From positions 42,945 through 106,944 of the forward strand of contig JANSYR010000020.1 in NCBI GenBank assembly GCA_024742285.1: a DNA stretch of 64,000 nt. Reading direction: 5' to 3'. The notes under the pieces are model-generated. The model searched no databases and was not told the origin of the DNA. It saw nothing but the letters and a program-made list of their open reading frames with translations. Positions 43,844 through 51,973 of this stretch are shown piece by piece (the stretch's first letter is position 1; the number at the start of each line of letters is the position of its first letter). The stretch comes from a bacterium (GTDB taxonomy: Bacteria > Myxococcota_A > UBA9160 > UBA4427). The translations under genes and the position numbers were made by a program.

Positions 43844-45004
43844 TCAACCCGCCGTGAAGGCGTCGACGATCGCGTCGTGGATCTTCGGCCGGAGGGTGAA
43901 CTTGCTCCGCTTCACGACCTGATGGATCCGGTTCGTGAGCATCACGACGATCAGCTCGCGCTCGAGATCGATCCAGAGCGACGTTCCCGTGAAGCCGGTG
44001 TGGCCGACCGACTTTTCGCTGAAGAGCTCGCCGGAGGTCGACACGCCCTTGGTCGGGGTATCCCAGCCGAGCGCCCAGTCCGAGGACTCGGGCAGGGACT
44101 GCTTCTCGCAGAACTCGCGGACCCGCTCCGGCGGAAGCGACTCGTTCCGCCCGTGAAACGCGTCGAGGAAGAGCTGACCGAAGCGCATCACGTCGTCGGC
44201 GGTGGAAAAGAGGCCGGCGTGGCCCGCGACGCCGCCCATCGCGGAGCAGTTCGGGTCGTGGACCTCGCCCCAGACGATCCGTTCGCGCCAGGCACAGTTC
44301 TCGGTCGCCGCGACCCGGCGGCGGATCGCCTCGGGCGCCGCCTGGGAGCCGTCGACGGGGATCGGGAAGAAGCGCGTATCGACGAGCCCGAGGCGCGTGA
44401 AGATCCGCGACTCGCAGAACTCGTCGAAGGGCTGCTTGGCCACCTCTTCGACGAGGGCCGACAGCGTGATGAAGTTGAGATCGCCGTAGACGGCCGCGGC
44501 CCCGGGCTCGTGGACCGGCGCGCTTCGCAGCACGCGGTCGACGATCCAGGCCTTGCCCTCGGGCGTCCCGATCAGGCGTTCGCCGGTCTTGCGTTCCTTC
44601 TGGATCAGCAGATCGTGGAACTCACGGACGGGCTTGAGGCCCGCGGAGTGCGTCAGGAGGTGGCGGATCGTGACCTCCTCCTTCCCTCGTTCGGCGAACG
44701 TCGGCAGGACCTTCGCGACCGGGTCGTCGAGGGCGATCGAGCCCTCTTCGACGAGCAGCATGATCGCCGTCGTGGTCGCGATCGGCTTCGTCAGCGATGC
44801 GAGGTCGAAGATCGTGTCCCGGCGCATCGGCAGCCGCTCGGGCCGCGCCGCCGCGAGCCCGCGGACCCAGGCGTACTCGAGGATCTCGCCCTCGCGCGGC
44901 ATCCGGGCCAGCACGACCGCGCCCGGGATCTCCTGCTTCTCGATCGCCTTGTCGAGCGCGGTCTCGACCTTGCCGAGCTTGCGCTCGATCAGACTCCGCT
45001 TCAT
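43844..45004 (-). CDS. Serine beta-lactamase-like hydrolase in the murein-recycling cluster
   Basis: This 386-aa protein of the beta-lactamase/transpeptidase-like family (PF00144) has the SxxK motif in DLASLTKPIATTTAIML, a YxD/N-type second motif (VYGDLNFITLS) and GHTGFTGTSLWIDLE as the third. No signal peptide is visible, so it probably acts in the cytoplasm. Its position between ldcA and mpl suggests hydrolysis of an amide or ester in recycled muropeptides; this is inference. ATG 45004; it lies 30 bp after ldcA. Confidence 0.8.
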   Translation of the reverse strand: MKRSLIERKLGKVETALDKAIEKQEIPGAVVLARMPREGEILEYAWVRGLAAARPERLPMRRDTIFDLASLTKPIATTTAIMLLVEEGSIALDDPVAKVLPTFAERGKEEVTIRHLLTHSAGLKPVREFHDLLIQKERKTGERLIGTPEGKAWIVDRVLRSAPVHEPGAAAVYGDLNFITLSALVEEVAKQPFDEFCESRIFTRLGLVDTRFFPIPVDGSQAAPEAIRRRVAATENCAWRERIVWGEVHDPNCSAMGGVAGHAGLFSTADDVMRFGQLFLDAFHGRNESLPPERVREFCEKQSLPESSDWALGWDTPTKGVSTSGELFSEKSVGHTGFTGTSLWIDLERELIVVMLTNRIHQVVKRSKFTLRPKIHDAIVDAFTAG

Positions 45005-45034
45005 GCGTGCCTACCCCCCCGTTCGACGCGGACC

Positions 45035-45952
45035 CTACCGCGAAGTGACCGCGGCTTCCAGAAGCTCGAGCTCACCCCGCGCCCCGTCGAGGGCCGCCCG
45101 TCCGGCGAAGGGCCAGGGGCGGTTCTCGGCGCCGTGACCGAAGGGCAGCCCGGCGACCACGGGCACGCCGAGGGGCCCGAAGACCTCCTCGCAGAGGCGC
45201 TCCACCGTCCACTCCGGGGCCCGCTCGTCGTCGCAGTCGGTGAAGCTGCCGAGGGCCACACCGACCAACCGATCGAGCTTTCCGGCCGCCTTCAGCTGCT
45301 GGAGCATCCGATCGACGCGGTACGGGAGCTCGGTCACGTCCTCGAGCATCAGGATCGAGTCCCGCGTGTCGATCTCCCAGGGCGTCCCGAGACTCGCCAC
45401 GCAGACCGTCAGCGAGCCGCCGACGAGGCGCCCTTCCCCCCAGCCGTCGGCCATCGTCTTGCCCTCGTAGCGCGGCAAGGGCCCCGTCCCCTGGAGCGCG
45501 CGCACGAGCGCCGAGCCCGCCTCGCCGTCCAGGGTTCCCGGCTTCTCGCACATCGGACCGTGGATCCCGAGCAGCCCCGCCTTCTTGCGCTGCCAGAGCA
45601 GCAGGGTCGTGATGTCGCTGTAGCCGACGAGGGGCTTGGCGGCCTTGCGAAAGGCGTCGGCGTCGAGCCGTTCGATGATCCGGTGGCAGCCGTAGCCGCC
45701 GCGCGCGCAGACGATCGCGTCCACGTCGGGATCGTTCACGAACCCCATCAGCTCGTCGGCGCGGCGCGCGTCCGAGCCGGCCAGGTAGCCGTCGCGATCG
45801 AGGACGTCGTCCCGAGTCACGACCTCGAAGCCGAGGCCGCGCAGTCGCGTGCGCCCGCTCTCGAGGGCATCGGGATCGAGCGGCCCGGCCGGCGCGGCGA
45901 GGGCGATGCGCGCGCCGGGTCGGATCGCGCGAGGTCGTCGAAGGCTCGGCAT
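45035..45952 (-). CDS. ldcA: Muramoyltetrapeptide L,D-carboxypeptidase (S66)
   Basis: LdcA removes the terminal D-Ala from recycled tetrapeptides in the cytoplasm, making the tripeptide that Mpl uses. The 305-aa protein shows ALAAPAGPLDPDALESGRTR, ARGGYGCHRIIERLD, the nucleophile region KPLVGYSDITTLLLW, MLEDVTELPYRVDRML and the late catalytic His in GLPFGHGAENRPWPF. ATG 45952 directly abuts the dnaB stop at 45953. LdcA, serine hydrolase and Mpl form one likely recycling unit. Confidence 0.9.
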   Translation of the reverse strand: MPSLRRPRAIRPGARIALAAPAGPLDPDALESGRTRLRGLGFEVVTRDDVLDRDGYLAGSDARRADELMGFVNDPDVDAIVCARGGYGCHRIIERLDADAFRKAAKPLVGYSDITTLLLWQRKKAGLLGIHGPMCEKPGTLDGEAGSALVRALQGTGPLPRYEGKTMADGWGEGRLVGGSLTVCVASLGTPWEIDTRDSILMLEDVTELPYRVDRMLQQLKAAGKLDRLVGVALGSFTDCDDERAPEWTVERLCEEVFGPLGVPVVAGLPFGHGAENRPWPFAGRAALDGARGELELLEAAVTSR

Positions 45953-47545
45953 CTAGAAGGCCGGCTCCGTATCCGAGCCGAAGCCGTCGCCACCGGCCCC
46001 GCCGAAAACGTCCGGCCCCCCGTATCCGCCGTCGTCCGGCGGCGGCGGGGCGAAGTCGCCACCGGGCGCGTCCTCGTAGGGGTTGTCCGAGAGCGGCCAG
46101 TCGCGGAACTGCGCGAAGCGGCCTTCGAACTCGAGCTTGACCGTGCCCGTCGGACCGTTGCGCTGCTTGGCGATGATCAGCTCGGCGAGGTTCTCGTACT
46201 CCGTCTCTTTGTTGTAGACGATGTCCCGGTAGATGAAGGCGATCACGTCCGCGTCCTGCTCGATCGCGCCGGACTCGCGCAGGTCGGCGAGCATCGGTCG
46301 CTTGTCGTCCTTGCGCGTCTCCGGTCCGCGATTCAGCTGGGAGAGCGCGATCACGGGCACGTCGAGCTCCTTCGCCAGGCCCTTCAAGCCGCGCGAGATC
46401 TCCGAGATCTCCTGCTCGCGGCTCTGGGTGTTGCGGTCGCCGCGGGCGAGCTGGAGGTAGTCGACGATCACGCAGTCGAGGCCGCTCATCGAGTGGAGCC
46501 GCCGACACTTGGCGCGCATCTCGAGCACGGAGGCGGCGCCCGTGTCGTCGATCCAGATCCCGGCCTCCGCGAGTCGCCCCGCCGCGGTCATCAGCCGCGA
46601 GTGGGCCTCCGTCGAGATCAGCCCGCTCCGGAAGAGACCGAAGTCCACCTGGGAGTCGGTGGAGAGCATGCGCATGACGAGCGAGCGGGTCGTCATCTCG
46701 AGCGAGAAGATCGCGACCTTCTTGCCGTGGTCGATCGCCATGTTGCGGCCGACGTTGAGCGCGAAGGCGGTCTTCCCCATCGAAGGCCGCGCCGCGAGGA
46801 TGAAGAGGTCGCCGCCCTGCAGCCCGCCCGTCATCTCGTCGAGCTTCTCGTAGCCCGTGGTGAGCCCCGTCAGCTCGCCCGACCGGTTCATCAGCATGTC
46901 GATGTGATTGACCGCGTCGTGCATCTCGACGGACATGGGCGATAGGCTCGAGCTCGCCTTCTCCTTCGAGAGCGCGAAGATCTTGCTCTCCGCTTCGTCG
47001 AGGAGCGAGTTCGCCTGCTCCCCGGCCTCGTAGCCGAGGGCCACGATTTCGGAGGCGGTCGAGATCAGATGGCGCTTGATCGCGCACTCGCGGACGATCT
47101 TCGCGTAGTGGACGATGTTCGCCGGGGTCGCCTCGTAGTCGGCGATCTCCGCCAGGGCGACCGGGCCGCCGACGCTGTCGAGGAGCGACTCCCCCTTCAG
47201 GTAGGCAGCCAGGGTGGTCAAGTCGACCGGCTCGTTGTCGTCGCGCAGCCGCGTCATCGAGCGGTAGAGCATCTGGTGGGACGGGTGGTAGAAATCGTCC
47301 TCACCGACCTCGGTCACGACCGCGTGGATCGCGTCGTTGTCGAGCAGGATCGCGGAGAGGACGGCCTTCTCGGCTTCGATGTCGTGGGGCGGGACGCGGC
47401 CGGAGAGCTCTTCGATCCCGACGTCTCGGACGGAGTCGCCTCGCCCGCGGCCGTAGCTCCGCCGATCGTCGCCTCCGCGGGTCCCTCCTCGTCCTTCGCG
47501 ATCCCCGTCCCTACCGAAGTCGGCCAATGGAACTCCCCTGCTCAC
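45953..47545 (-). CDS. dnaB: Replicative DNA helicase DnaB
   Basis: The 530-aa protein has the DnaB N-terminal domain (PPHDIEAEKAVLSAILLDND), a linker, and the RecA-like helicase domain with ARPSMGKTAFALNVGRNMA (Walker A), FSLEMTTRSLVMRML, DCVIVDYLQLARGDR and ESGAIEQDADVIAFIYRD. It is longer than usual at both ends: a Gly/Arg/Asp-rich start of about 45 residues and a Gly/Pro-rich tail ending DGFGSDTEPAF. GTG 47545 has GAGGG upstream; a TTG at 47527 is an alternative. No intein is present. Confidence 0.93.
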   Translation of the reverse strand: MSRGVPLADFGRDGDREGRGGTRGGDDRRSYGRGRGDSVRDVGIEELSGRVPPHDIEAEKAVLSAILLDNDAIHAVVTEVGEDDFYHPSHQMLYRSMTRLRDDNEPVDLTTLAAYLKGESLLDSVGGPVALAEIADYEATPANIVHYAKIVRECAIKRHLISTASEIVALGYEAGEQANSLLDEAESKIFALSKEKASSSLSPMSVEMHDAVNHIDMLMNRSGELTGLTTGYEKLDEMTGGLQGGDLFILAARPSMGKTAFALNVGRNMAIDHGKKVAIFSLEMTTRSLVMRMLSTDSQVDFGLFRSGLISTEAHSRLMTAAGRLAEAGIWIDDTGAASVLEMRAKCRRLHSMSGLDCVIVDYLQLARGDRNTQSREQEISEISRGLKGLAKELDVPVIALSQLNRGPETRKDDKRPMLADLRESGAIEQDADVIAFIYRDIVYNKETEYENLAELIIAKQRNGPTGTVKLEFEGRFAQFRDWPLSDNPYEDAPGGDFAPPPPDDGGYGGPDVFGGAGGDGFGSDTEPAF

Positions 47546-47659
47546 CCGTCCCTCTGAACCCGGACGCGCTCCACGCGCGTGGGTGCCCGTCAGCGGGCCC
47601 CGCAGCCTGCTCCGGCACGATCGATCGACGCCGCGGGAGGGGTGCGATCTCGCATGATA

Positions 47660-47679
47660 CCACCCGCCCTAGGGGGTGG
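47660..47679 (-). terminator. Hairpin CCACCC-N8-GGGTGG between cupin gene and dnaB
   Basis: Arms 47660-47665 and 47674-47679 pair perfectly, about 24 nt past the cupin stop on the minus strand. The next bases read TATCATG, not a T-run, so this may be a weak terminator or part of the dnaB promoter region (TATCAT resembles a -10). Confidence 0.35.
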
Positions 47680-47702
47680 GATGGGCGACTCGATCGAAGC
47701 CT

Positions 47703-48215
47703 CTATCGACCCGCCGCTTCCATGGATTCCATCGCCTTCGCACGGTAGCGAGCCATGTCCTTCTCGAAGACCTTCATGTCGAAGGCGGACTCGGTCCGGA
47801 ACTCGAGCAGCTTCACGCCGTCGGGCCCCGCGCGATAGGCGTAGACCTGCTCGGCCGGAAGAAAGAACCCGTCGCCGGGTCCGAGCTCCCGCTTCCCCAT
47901 GACGATGCCCCCGGACACGATGTAGTAGAGGCAATCGGACGAATGGCTGTGCCGGGGCAGGACGTAGCCGGGCGCGAAGTCGATCTCGACGAGGCTGAGG
48001 CCGCCCGGCCCCTGCTGCCGGAACGGGACCGTGAGCTTCCCCGCGGCGACCATCCGCTCCATCTCGCGCTCGGTCGCCGGAGTGTCGTCGGCGCCCTCCT
48101 CGGTGAAGGACATCGCGTCCATCATGCCGGCCTCTTCGAGCGTCGGCGCCGAGGCGGCGGTGAAGATCGTCATGCGGCCCTGTTCGATCGCCTGGGATTT
48201 TTCGGTCTCGCTCAT
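47703..48215 (-). CDS. Cupin-domain protein
   Basis: The 170-aa single-cupin protein has the metal-binding motif 1 as LPRHSHSSDCLYYIVSGGIV and motif 2 as LGPGDGFFLPAEQVYAYRAG. The first about 60 residues are a helical lead (MSETEKSQAIEQGRM...). Cupins of this size are dioxygenases, isomerases or sensors; nothing indicates which. Its ATG overlaps the preceding serine hydrolase stop (ATGA), so the two are made together. Confidence 0.75.
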   Translation of the reverse strand: MSETEKSQAIEQGRMTIFTAASAPTLEEAGMMDAMSFTEEGADDTPATEREMERMVAAGKLTVPFRQQGPGGLSLVEIDFAPGYVLPRHSHSSDCLYYIVSGGIVMGKRELGPGDGFFLPAEQVYAYRAGPDGVKLLEFRTESAFDMKVFEKDMARYRAKAMESMEAAGR

Positions 48216-49630
48216 GATCTCTCCGAAGGGTTCGCGCTGGGGAAGGAAGGATCCTCTCCCGAGCGTATCGAAATCCGGGACGCACCCGACCCGTCCGGGC
48301 GCGCCCGACTCGCAGGTCCGTCGGTCGCGAGACGAGGATCCGCGGAGAGCGCCTCGTAGACGGCCGCCTGGAAGGCCCAACGGACGGGGCGCGCCTCTCC
48401 GCCCGGGACCATGAAGACCAGGATCAGATCGAGGGCGGGGTCGACCTGCCACCAGGTCCCGAAGATGCCGGGCCAGGCGAAGGCCCCGATGGAGGCGACG
48501 CCCAGCTCGGCGGTCGCGACACCTTCGATCTCCTTGACGGCGACGCCGAGTCCGAAGCCCTGCCCCGCCCAGAAATCGACCTGGTTCGCGAAGGGTTCGC
48601 CGCGACGCTGGTCCGCCGAGAGGTGGTTGCGGGTCATCGTGGCGACCGATGCCTCGGAGAGGATCCGCACCTCGCCGAGTCGTCCGCCCCCGTGCAGCAT
48701 GCGAGCGAAGCGCAGGTAGTCGTCGGCGGTCGAGTAGAGCCCCCCCGCCGCGGCGGGAAAGCCGGGGATCTCCGCCTCGGAGGGAATCCACGAAGGGGGC
48801 ACGCTGCCCAGGTCCTGCAGGCGAGCGAAGCGACCGAGCTTGGCCTCGGGGATCCTGAAATCGGTATCGACCATCCCGAGCGGCGCGAAGATCCGTTCGC
48901 GGACGAAGTCGGGATACTTCTGACCGGAGACCCGCTCGACGAGGATGCCCAACACGTCGAAGGAGTTTCCGTAGAGGAACGTGCTCCCGGGCTCGGCCGC
49001 GAGCGGGAGCGCGCCGACCCAGGACAACCACGCGTCGTAGCCCGCCGCGTTCTTCGCGTCGGCCGCCATCAGCGCCCTGCGCAGCGGCCCCTCCGGCGTT
49101 CTCGGCGTGGCGATGCCCGCGCTGTGGGTCAACAGGTCGACGACCCGGATCGACCGCGCCGCGGGCACCGCGGTTTCCAGCGCCGCCGTGGGATCCCGGA
49201 GGACCGTCGGCGCGGCGAGCTCGGGCAGCCAGGGGTCGATGGCGTCGTCGAGCCGGAGCCTGCCCTCGTCCACGAGGATCATCGTCGCGACCGCGGTGAT
49301 CGGCTTCGTCATCGACGCGATCCGAAAGATCGAATCCCGCTGCATCGCGATTCCGGCGGCCGGATCCTGGAGCCCGACCGCCGCCGCGTGGACGACCTCG
49401 CCCCGGTGATGGACCAGCGTGACGACCCCGCCGACCGCGCCGCGATCGACGGCGGCCTGCATCGCCTCCGTGATCGAGGTCTGCGCGGCCTGGCCGATCG
49501 TCTCGGGGGCCTGATCGACGCCCGGGACGACGACGCAGGCGAGGCCCCAGGCCACCACCGCGACGCTCGCGAGCCACCGCCCGAATCGGGTGATCGATCC
49601 GCGAAGCCTGCGTCCTTCGAATGCGGCCAT
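48212..49630 (-). CDS. Exported serine beta-lactamase-like hydrolase
   Basis: The 472-aa PF00144 protein starts with a signal or membrane segment (RWLASVAVVAWGLACVVVPG), followed by the SxxK motif in RIASMTKPITAVATMIL, a tyrosine motif (LYGNSFDVLG) and GIFGTWWQVDP. It resembles EstB-type esterases and beta-lactamases. ATG 49630 follows GGAGGAGGAG. The Cys in the signal region does not fit a strict lipobox. It lies behind the rplI terminator and is coupled to a cupin gene. Confidence 0.78.
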   Translation of the reverse strand: MAAFEGRRLRGSITRFGRWLASVAVVAWGLACVVVPGVDQAPETIGQAAQTSITEAMQAAVDRGAVGGVVTLVHHRGEVVHAAAVGLQDPAAGIAMQRDSIFRIASMTKPITAVATMILVDEGRLRLDDAIDPWLPELAAPTVLRDPTAALETAVPAARSIRVVDLLTHSAGIATPRTPEGPLRRALMAADAKNAAGYDAWLSWVGALPLAAEPGSTFLYGNSFDVLGILVERVSGQKYPDFVRERIFAPLGMVDTDFRIPEAKLGRFARLQDLGSVPPSWIPSEAEIPGFPAAAGGLYSTADDYLRFARMLHGGGRLGEVRILSEASVATMTRNHLSADQRRGEPFANQVDFWAGQGFGLGVAVKEIEGVATAELGVASIGAFAWPGIFGTWWQVDPALDLILVFMVPGGEARPVRWAFQAAVYEALSADPRLATDGPASRARPDGSGASRISIRSGEDPSFPSANPSERS

Positions 49631-49723
49631 GCCTTCGCTCCTCCTCCGTTCGTTGCTCCCGGAGCTTGGCATATCCGCGCCGGACCGCTGCGGCACGACG
49701 GGACCGAGGGCCGCACGAACGAA

Positions 49724-49755
49724 AACGCCCGCCCCGCTCTCGCGGGACGGGCGTT
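49724..49755 (-). terminator. Rho-independent terminator of the rpsF-rpsR-rplI operon
   Basis: On the minus strand AACGCCCGTCCCGC pairs with GCGGGGCGGGCGTT (one G-U) around a 4-nt loop, followed by TTCGTTCG. It lies 26 nt after the rplI stop. It should separate the ribosomal genes from the serine hydrolase and dnaB downstream. Confidence 0.8.
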
Positions 49756-49780
49756 CGATCGTTCGAAGCGAGGGAAGGAC

Positions 49781-50359
49781 TCAGTCCTCGTTCTTCGTCT
49801 CGTCGTCGCCGTCGTCGGCCGAGGCCTCCGCGGCGGGCGCTCCGGGCTCGGCGCCGAGGCTGCCACTCGCCCCTTCGTCCGTGACCTCCGCCGACGGCGG
49901 CGGTGCACTCGCGGCGAGGACGGTGACCTTGAAGTCGGCCATGACGTCGCTGCGCAGGCGGACGGCGACCGTGTGCTCGCCGACGGTCTTGATCGGCTCG
50001 GAGAGCTGGATCTTGCGCTTGTCGACCTCGAGCCCCTGCTCGGCGATCAGCTCCGCGAGGTTCGCGGCCGTGACCGAACCGAAGAGCTTCCCTTCGTCGC
50101 CGGCCTGGGCCACGGTCTCGAGCTTCATGCCGTGGAGCTTCGCCTTGACGGCGTTCAGGTCCGACAGCTCCTTCGCGAGCTTCTCGTTGATGACCCGCTT
50201 CTGGTGCTGGACCTCGTTCACGCGCTCGGCGGTGGCGATCATCGCCTTGCCCTGCGGAATGAGGAAGTTGCGCGCGTAGCCCGGCTTGACCGAGACGATG
50301 TCTCCCGCGTCACCGAGGGCGTGCACGTCTTCGCTGAGGATGACCTGGACCGTGCCCAT
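49781..50359 (-). CDS. rplI: 50S ribosomal protein L9 with acidic C-terminal extension
   Basis: The first about 148 residues are a normal L9 (MGTVQVILSEDVHALGDAGD, GYARNFLIPQGKAMIATAER, GKLFGSVTAANLAELI). After KVTVLAASAP comes a tail of about 40 residues rich in Ala, Gly, Asp and Glu (ending EASADDGDDETKNED). L9 usually stops near 150 aa; this one has 192. It is third in the rpsF-rpsR-rplI operon and is followed by a terminator. Confidence 0.93.
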   Translation of the reverse strand: MGTVQVILSEDVHALGDAGDIVSVKPGYARNFLIPQGKAMIATAERVNEVQHQKRVINEKLAKELSDLNAVKAKLHGMKLETVAQAGDEGKLFGSVTAANLAELIAEQGLEVDKRKIQLSEPIKTVGEHTVAVRLRSDVMADFKVTVLAASAPPPSAEVTDEGASGSLGAEPGAPAAEASADDGDDETKNED

Positions 50360-50411
50360 GTCGATCTCCTTGTTGCGTCGCGACTCACCCCGTCCGGCAT
50401 GCGTGCCTCGA

Positions 50412-50452
50412 TCGCGAAGCGATCGAAAGTGGAGCGTCGCGAAGCGATCGAA
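50412..50452. repeat. Two direct 16-bp copies between rpsR and rplI
   Basis: TCGCGAAGCGATCGAA occurs at 50412-50427 and 50437-50452, 25 bp apart, just after the rpsR stop. Each unit also contains a small dyad (TCGCGAAGCGA). It may be a short duplicated spacer, or a processing or regulatory element for rplI. Confidence 0.6.
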
Positions 50453-51031
50453 TTAGAAGTGCGAGGGCGCCATGGGCAGCATCGCGAGCTGCCGGGCGCG
50501 CTTGATCTCGATCGCGAGACCGCGCTGGTGCTTCGCACAGGTCCCGGAGATGCGCCGCGGCGTCATCTTCCCGGTCTCCGTGATGAACAGGCGCAGCGTC
50601 TTCACGTCCTTGTAGGAGATCGTCAGGTTCTTGTCGGCGCAGAAGCGACAGACCTTGCGGCGCTGGAACATGCCCTTGCGCTTGGCCTGCTTGCGGGCCT
50701 TCTTCCGCGCGGCGGCGCGCAGGCGCCCCTTCACGGTCAGCGGCGCCCGGGCGGGTCGCTCCGGTCGGTCACCACGGTCCCCTCGATCTCCTCGGTCGGG
50801 TCGATCACCGCGGTCCTCGCGGCGCGGGGGGCGGTCGCGGTCGGCGGCGGGACCCGCGGGCGGGCCTCCCGGTCCACCACGGGGACCGGACGGCGGGCCA
50901 CCAGCGGGGCCGGAGGGCGGGCCGCCAGCCGGGCCGGACGGCGGAGTCGATCCGCCGGCAGGGCCGGAGGGCGGGGTCGGGTTGCCACCAGCGGCGGGGC
51001 CGCTGGGCGGCTGCGGCGTGTCTTCGCTCAC
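50453..51031 (-). CDS. rpsR: 30S ribosomal protein S18 with long N-terminal extension
   Basis: Residues about 120-192 are a standard S18 ([40 protein letters not shown]), with C-x2-C and C-x2-H able to bind zinc. In front sit about 118 extra residues: tandem PPSGPAGG units (about 10-60), then an Arg/Asp/Gly stretch ([16 protein letters not shown]) and a Lys/Arg-rich linker. Typical S18 has about 75 residues. ATG 51031 overlaps the rpsF stop (ATGA), so the extension is real reading frame, unless a start further in is used; no strong Shine-Dalgarno was seen there. Confidence 0.88.
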   Translation of the reverse strand: MSEDTPQPPSGPAAGGNPTPPSGPAGGSTPPSGPAGGPPSGPAGGPPSGPRGGPGGPPAGPAADRDRPPRREDRGDRPDRGDRGDRGDRPERPARAPLTVKGRLRAAARKKARKQAKRKGMFQRRKVCRFCADKNLTISYKDVKTLRLFITETGKMTPRRISGTCAKHQRGLAIEIKRARQLAMLPMAPSHF

Positions 51032-51624
51032 GACTGCTTCTCCTCATCGGCAGCGGGGGTTTCTTCGGCCGGCGCGGCGGGCTCTTCGGACGGCGCTTCG
51101 GCGGCCGGCGCGGCCTCGCCTTCGCCTTCTCCATCACCATCACCTTCACCTTCGGCAGCTTCGCCGGCGGTGGCGGCCGCAGCAGCGGCTTCGGCCGCAG
51201 CCTGGCGCTCGGCCTCTTCCTGCTCGCGGCGGGCCGCGGCTTCCTCGGCCTCGCGCTGGGCGCGCTCGGCGGCGCGCTTCTGCTGCTCGACCTCGGCCTC
51301 GGCGGCCACGGTCTTGCGTCCTTCGACGTCCTCGACTTCCTCGGTCACGAGGATCGTCAGGAAGCGAAGCACCGACTCCTCGAGGCGCAGGGCGCGCTCG
51401 ATGTCCGGGACGACGGCGCCGTCGTCGAGGAACTGGAGCGTGTAGTAGTGGCCCTTGTGGAACTTGCGGATCTCGTAGGCGAGCTTGCGCTTGCCGTGAT
51501 CCTCACACATGAGCCGCGTAGAGCTGCCGGCGTCGAGGACCCCGTCGAGCTTCGACAGGATGGCCTGGCTGCCTTCGTCCGAGATCTCGGGCTGGACGAT
51601 GAATGTCGTTTCGTATTCCCGCAA
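51028..51624 (-). CDS. rpsF: 30S ribosomal protein S6 with long acidic C-terminal extension
   Basis: The first about 100 residues are S6 ([40 protein letters not shown]). The remaining about 98 form a charged helix ([20 protein letters not shown]) and an Ala/Glu/Gly acidic tail with [12 protein letters not shown]. Normal S6 ends near 100-135. TTG 51624 is the start, with AGGAGG 6 nt upstream. S6 binds S18 on the ribosome; both partners carry extensions of opposite composition here. Confidence 0.9.
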   Translation of the reverse strand: MREYETTFIVQPEISDEGSQAILSKLDGVLDAGSSTRLMCEDHGKRKLAYEIRKFHKGHYYTLQFLDDGAVVPDIERALRLEESVLRFLTILVTEEVEDVEGRKTVAAEAEVEQQKRAAERAQREAEEAAARREQEEAERQAAAEAAAAAATAGEAAEGEGDGDGEGEGEAAPAAEAPSEEPAAPAEETPAADEEKQS

Positions 51625-51973
51625 GACGTTCCTCCTGGACGGCCGCCCTCTCCATTTCCGTCGCATCGGAGCATCGGAGAAGAAGAGCTGACCGGGCCAT
51701 CCTTGTTTTCCACCGTGCGACTCACCGGAGCGCACGGAGCCGAGCCGCGGCGGGTTTCCGCGGATCGAATGGATGACCGAGGTGATGGGTTGATTGAAGG
51801 GGCGTGCAGGCCAGAACGGCGGCCCACCCCGCTGTCGGAAGCGCCTATGGGTACCACAGGTACGCACATCCGGACAAGGGCCGCGATCGCGATTCAACCC
51901 CCCGAATCTACAGCGGATTCCCCGCTCCCGGCCGGACTGGCCGCGCCCCCTCGGGCAGGCCACCCTTCCGACC
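51625..51973. other. 350-bp divergent gap between rpsF and the N-acetyltransferase gene
   Basis: It should hold the ribosomal operon promoter on the minus strand and the nat promoter on the plus strand. I recognise the small palindrome CCGCGG-N7-CCGCGG near 51750 and nothing else; no convincing -35/-10 pair or gene. S6-type autoregulatory leaders bind S6:S18 in other bacteria, but I could not identify one here. Confidence 0.45.

Noticed and set aside
43877..46945. Very long plus-strand open frame (over 1000 codons) across mpl, the serine hydrolase, ldcA and dnaB
   Set aside because: Antisense to four well-identified genes; the translation is rich in Arg, Asp, Gly and Val and has no domain. 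It is a by-product of high G+C.
50870..51010. Tandem GC-rich repeat in DNA near rpsR
   Set aside because: It is the coding sequence of the PPSGPAGG repeats in the S18 extension, not a separate DNA element.
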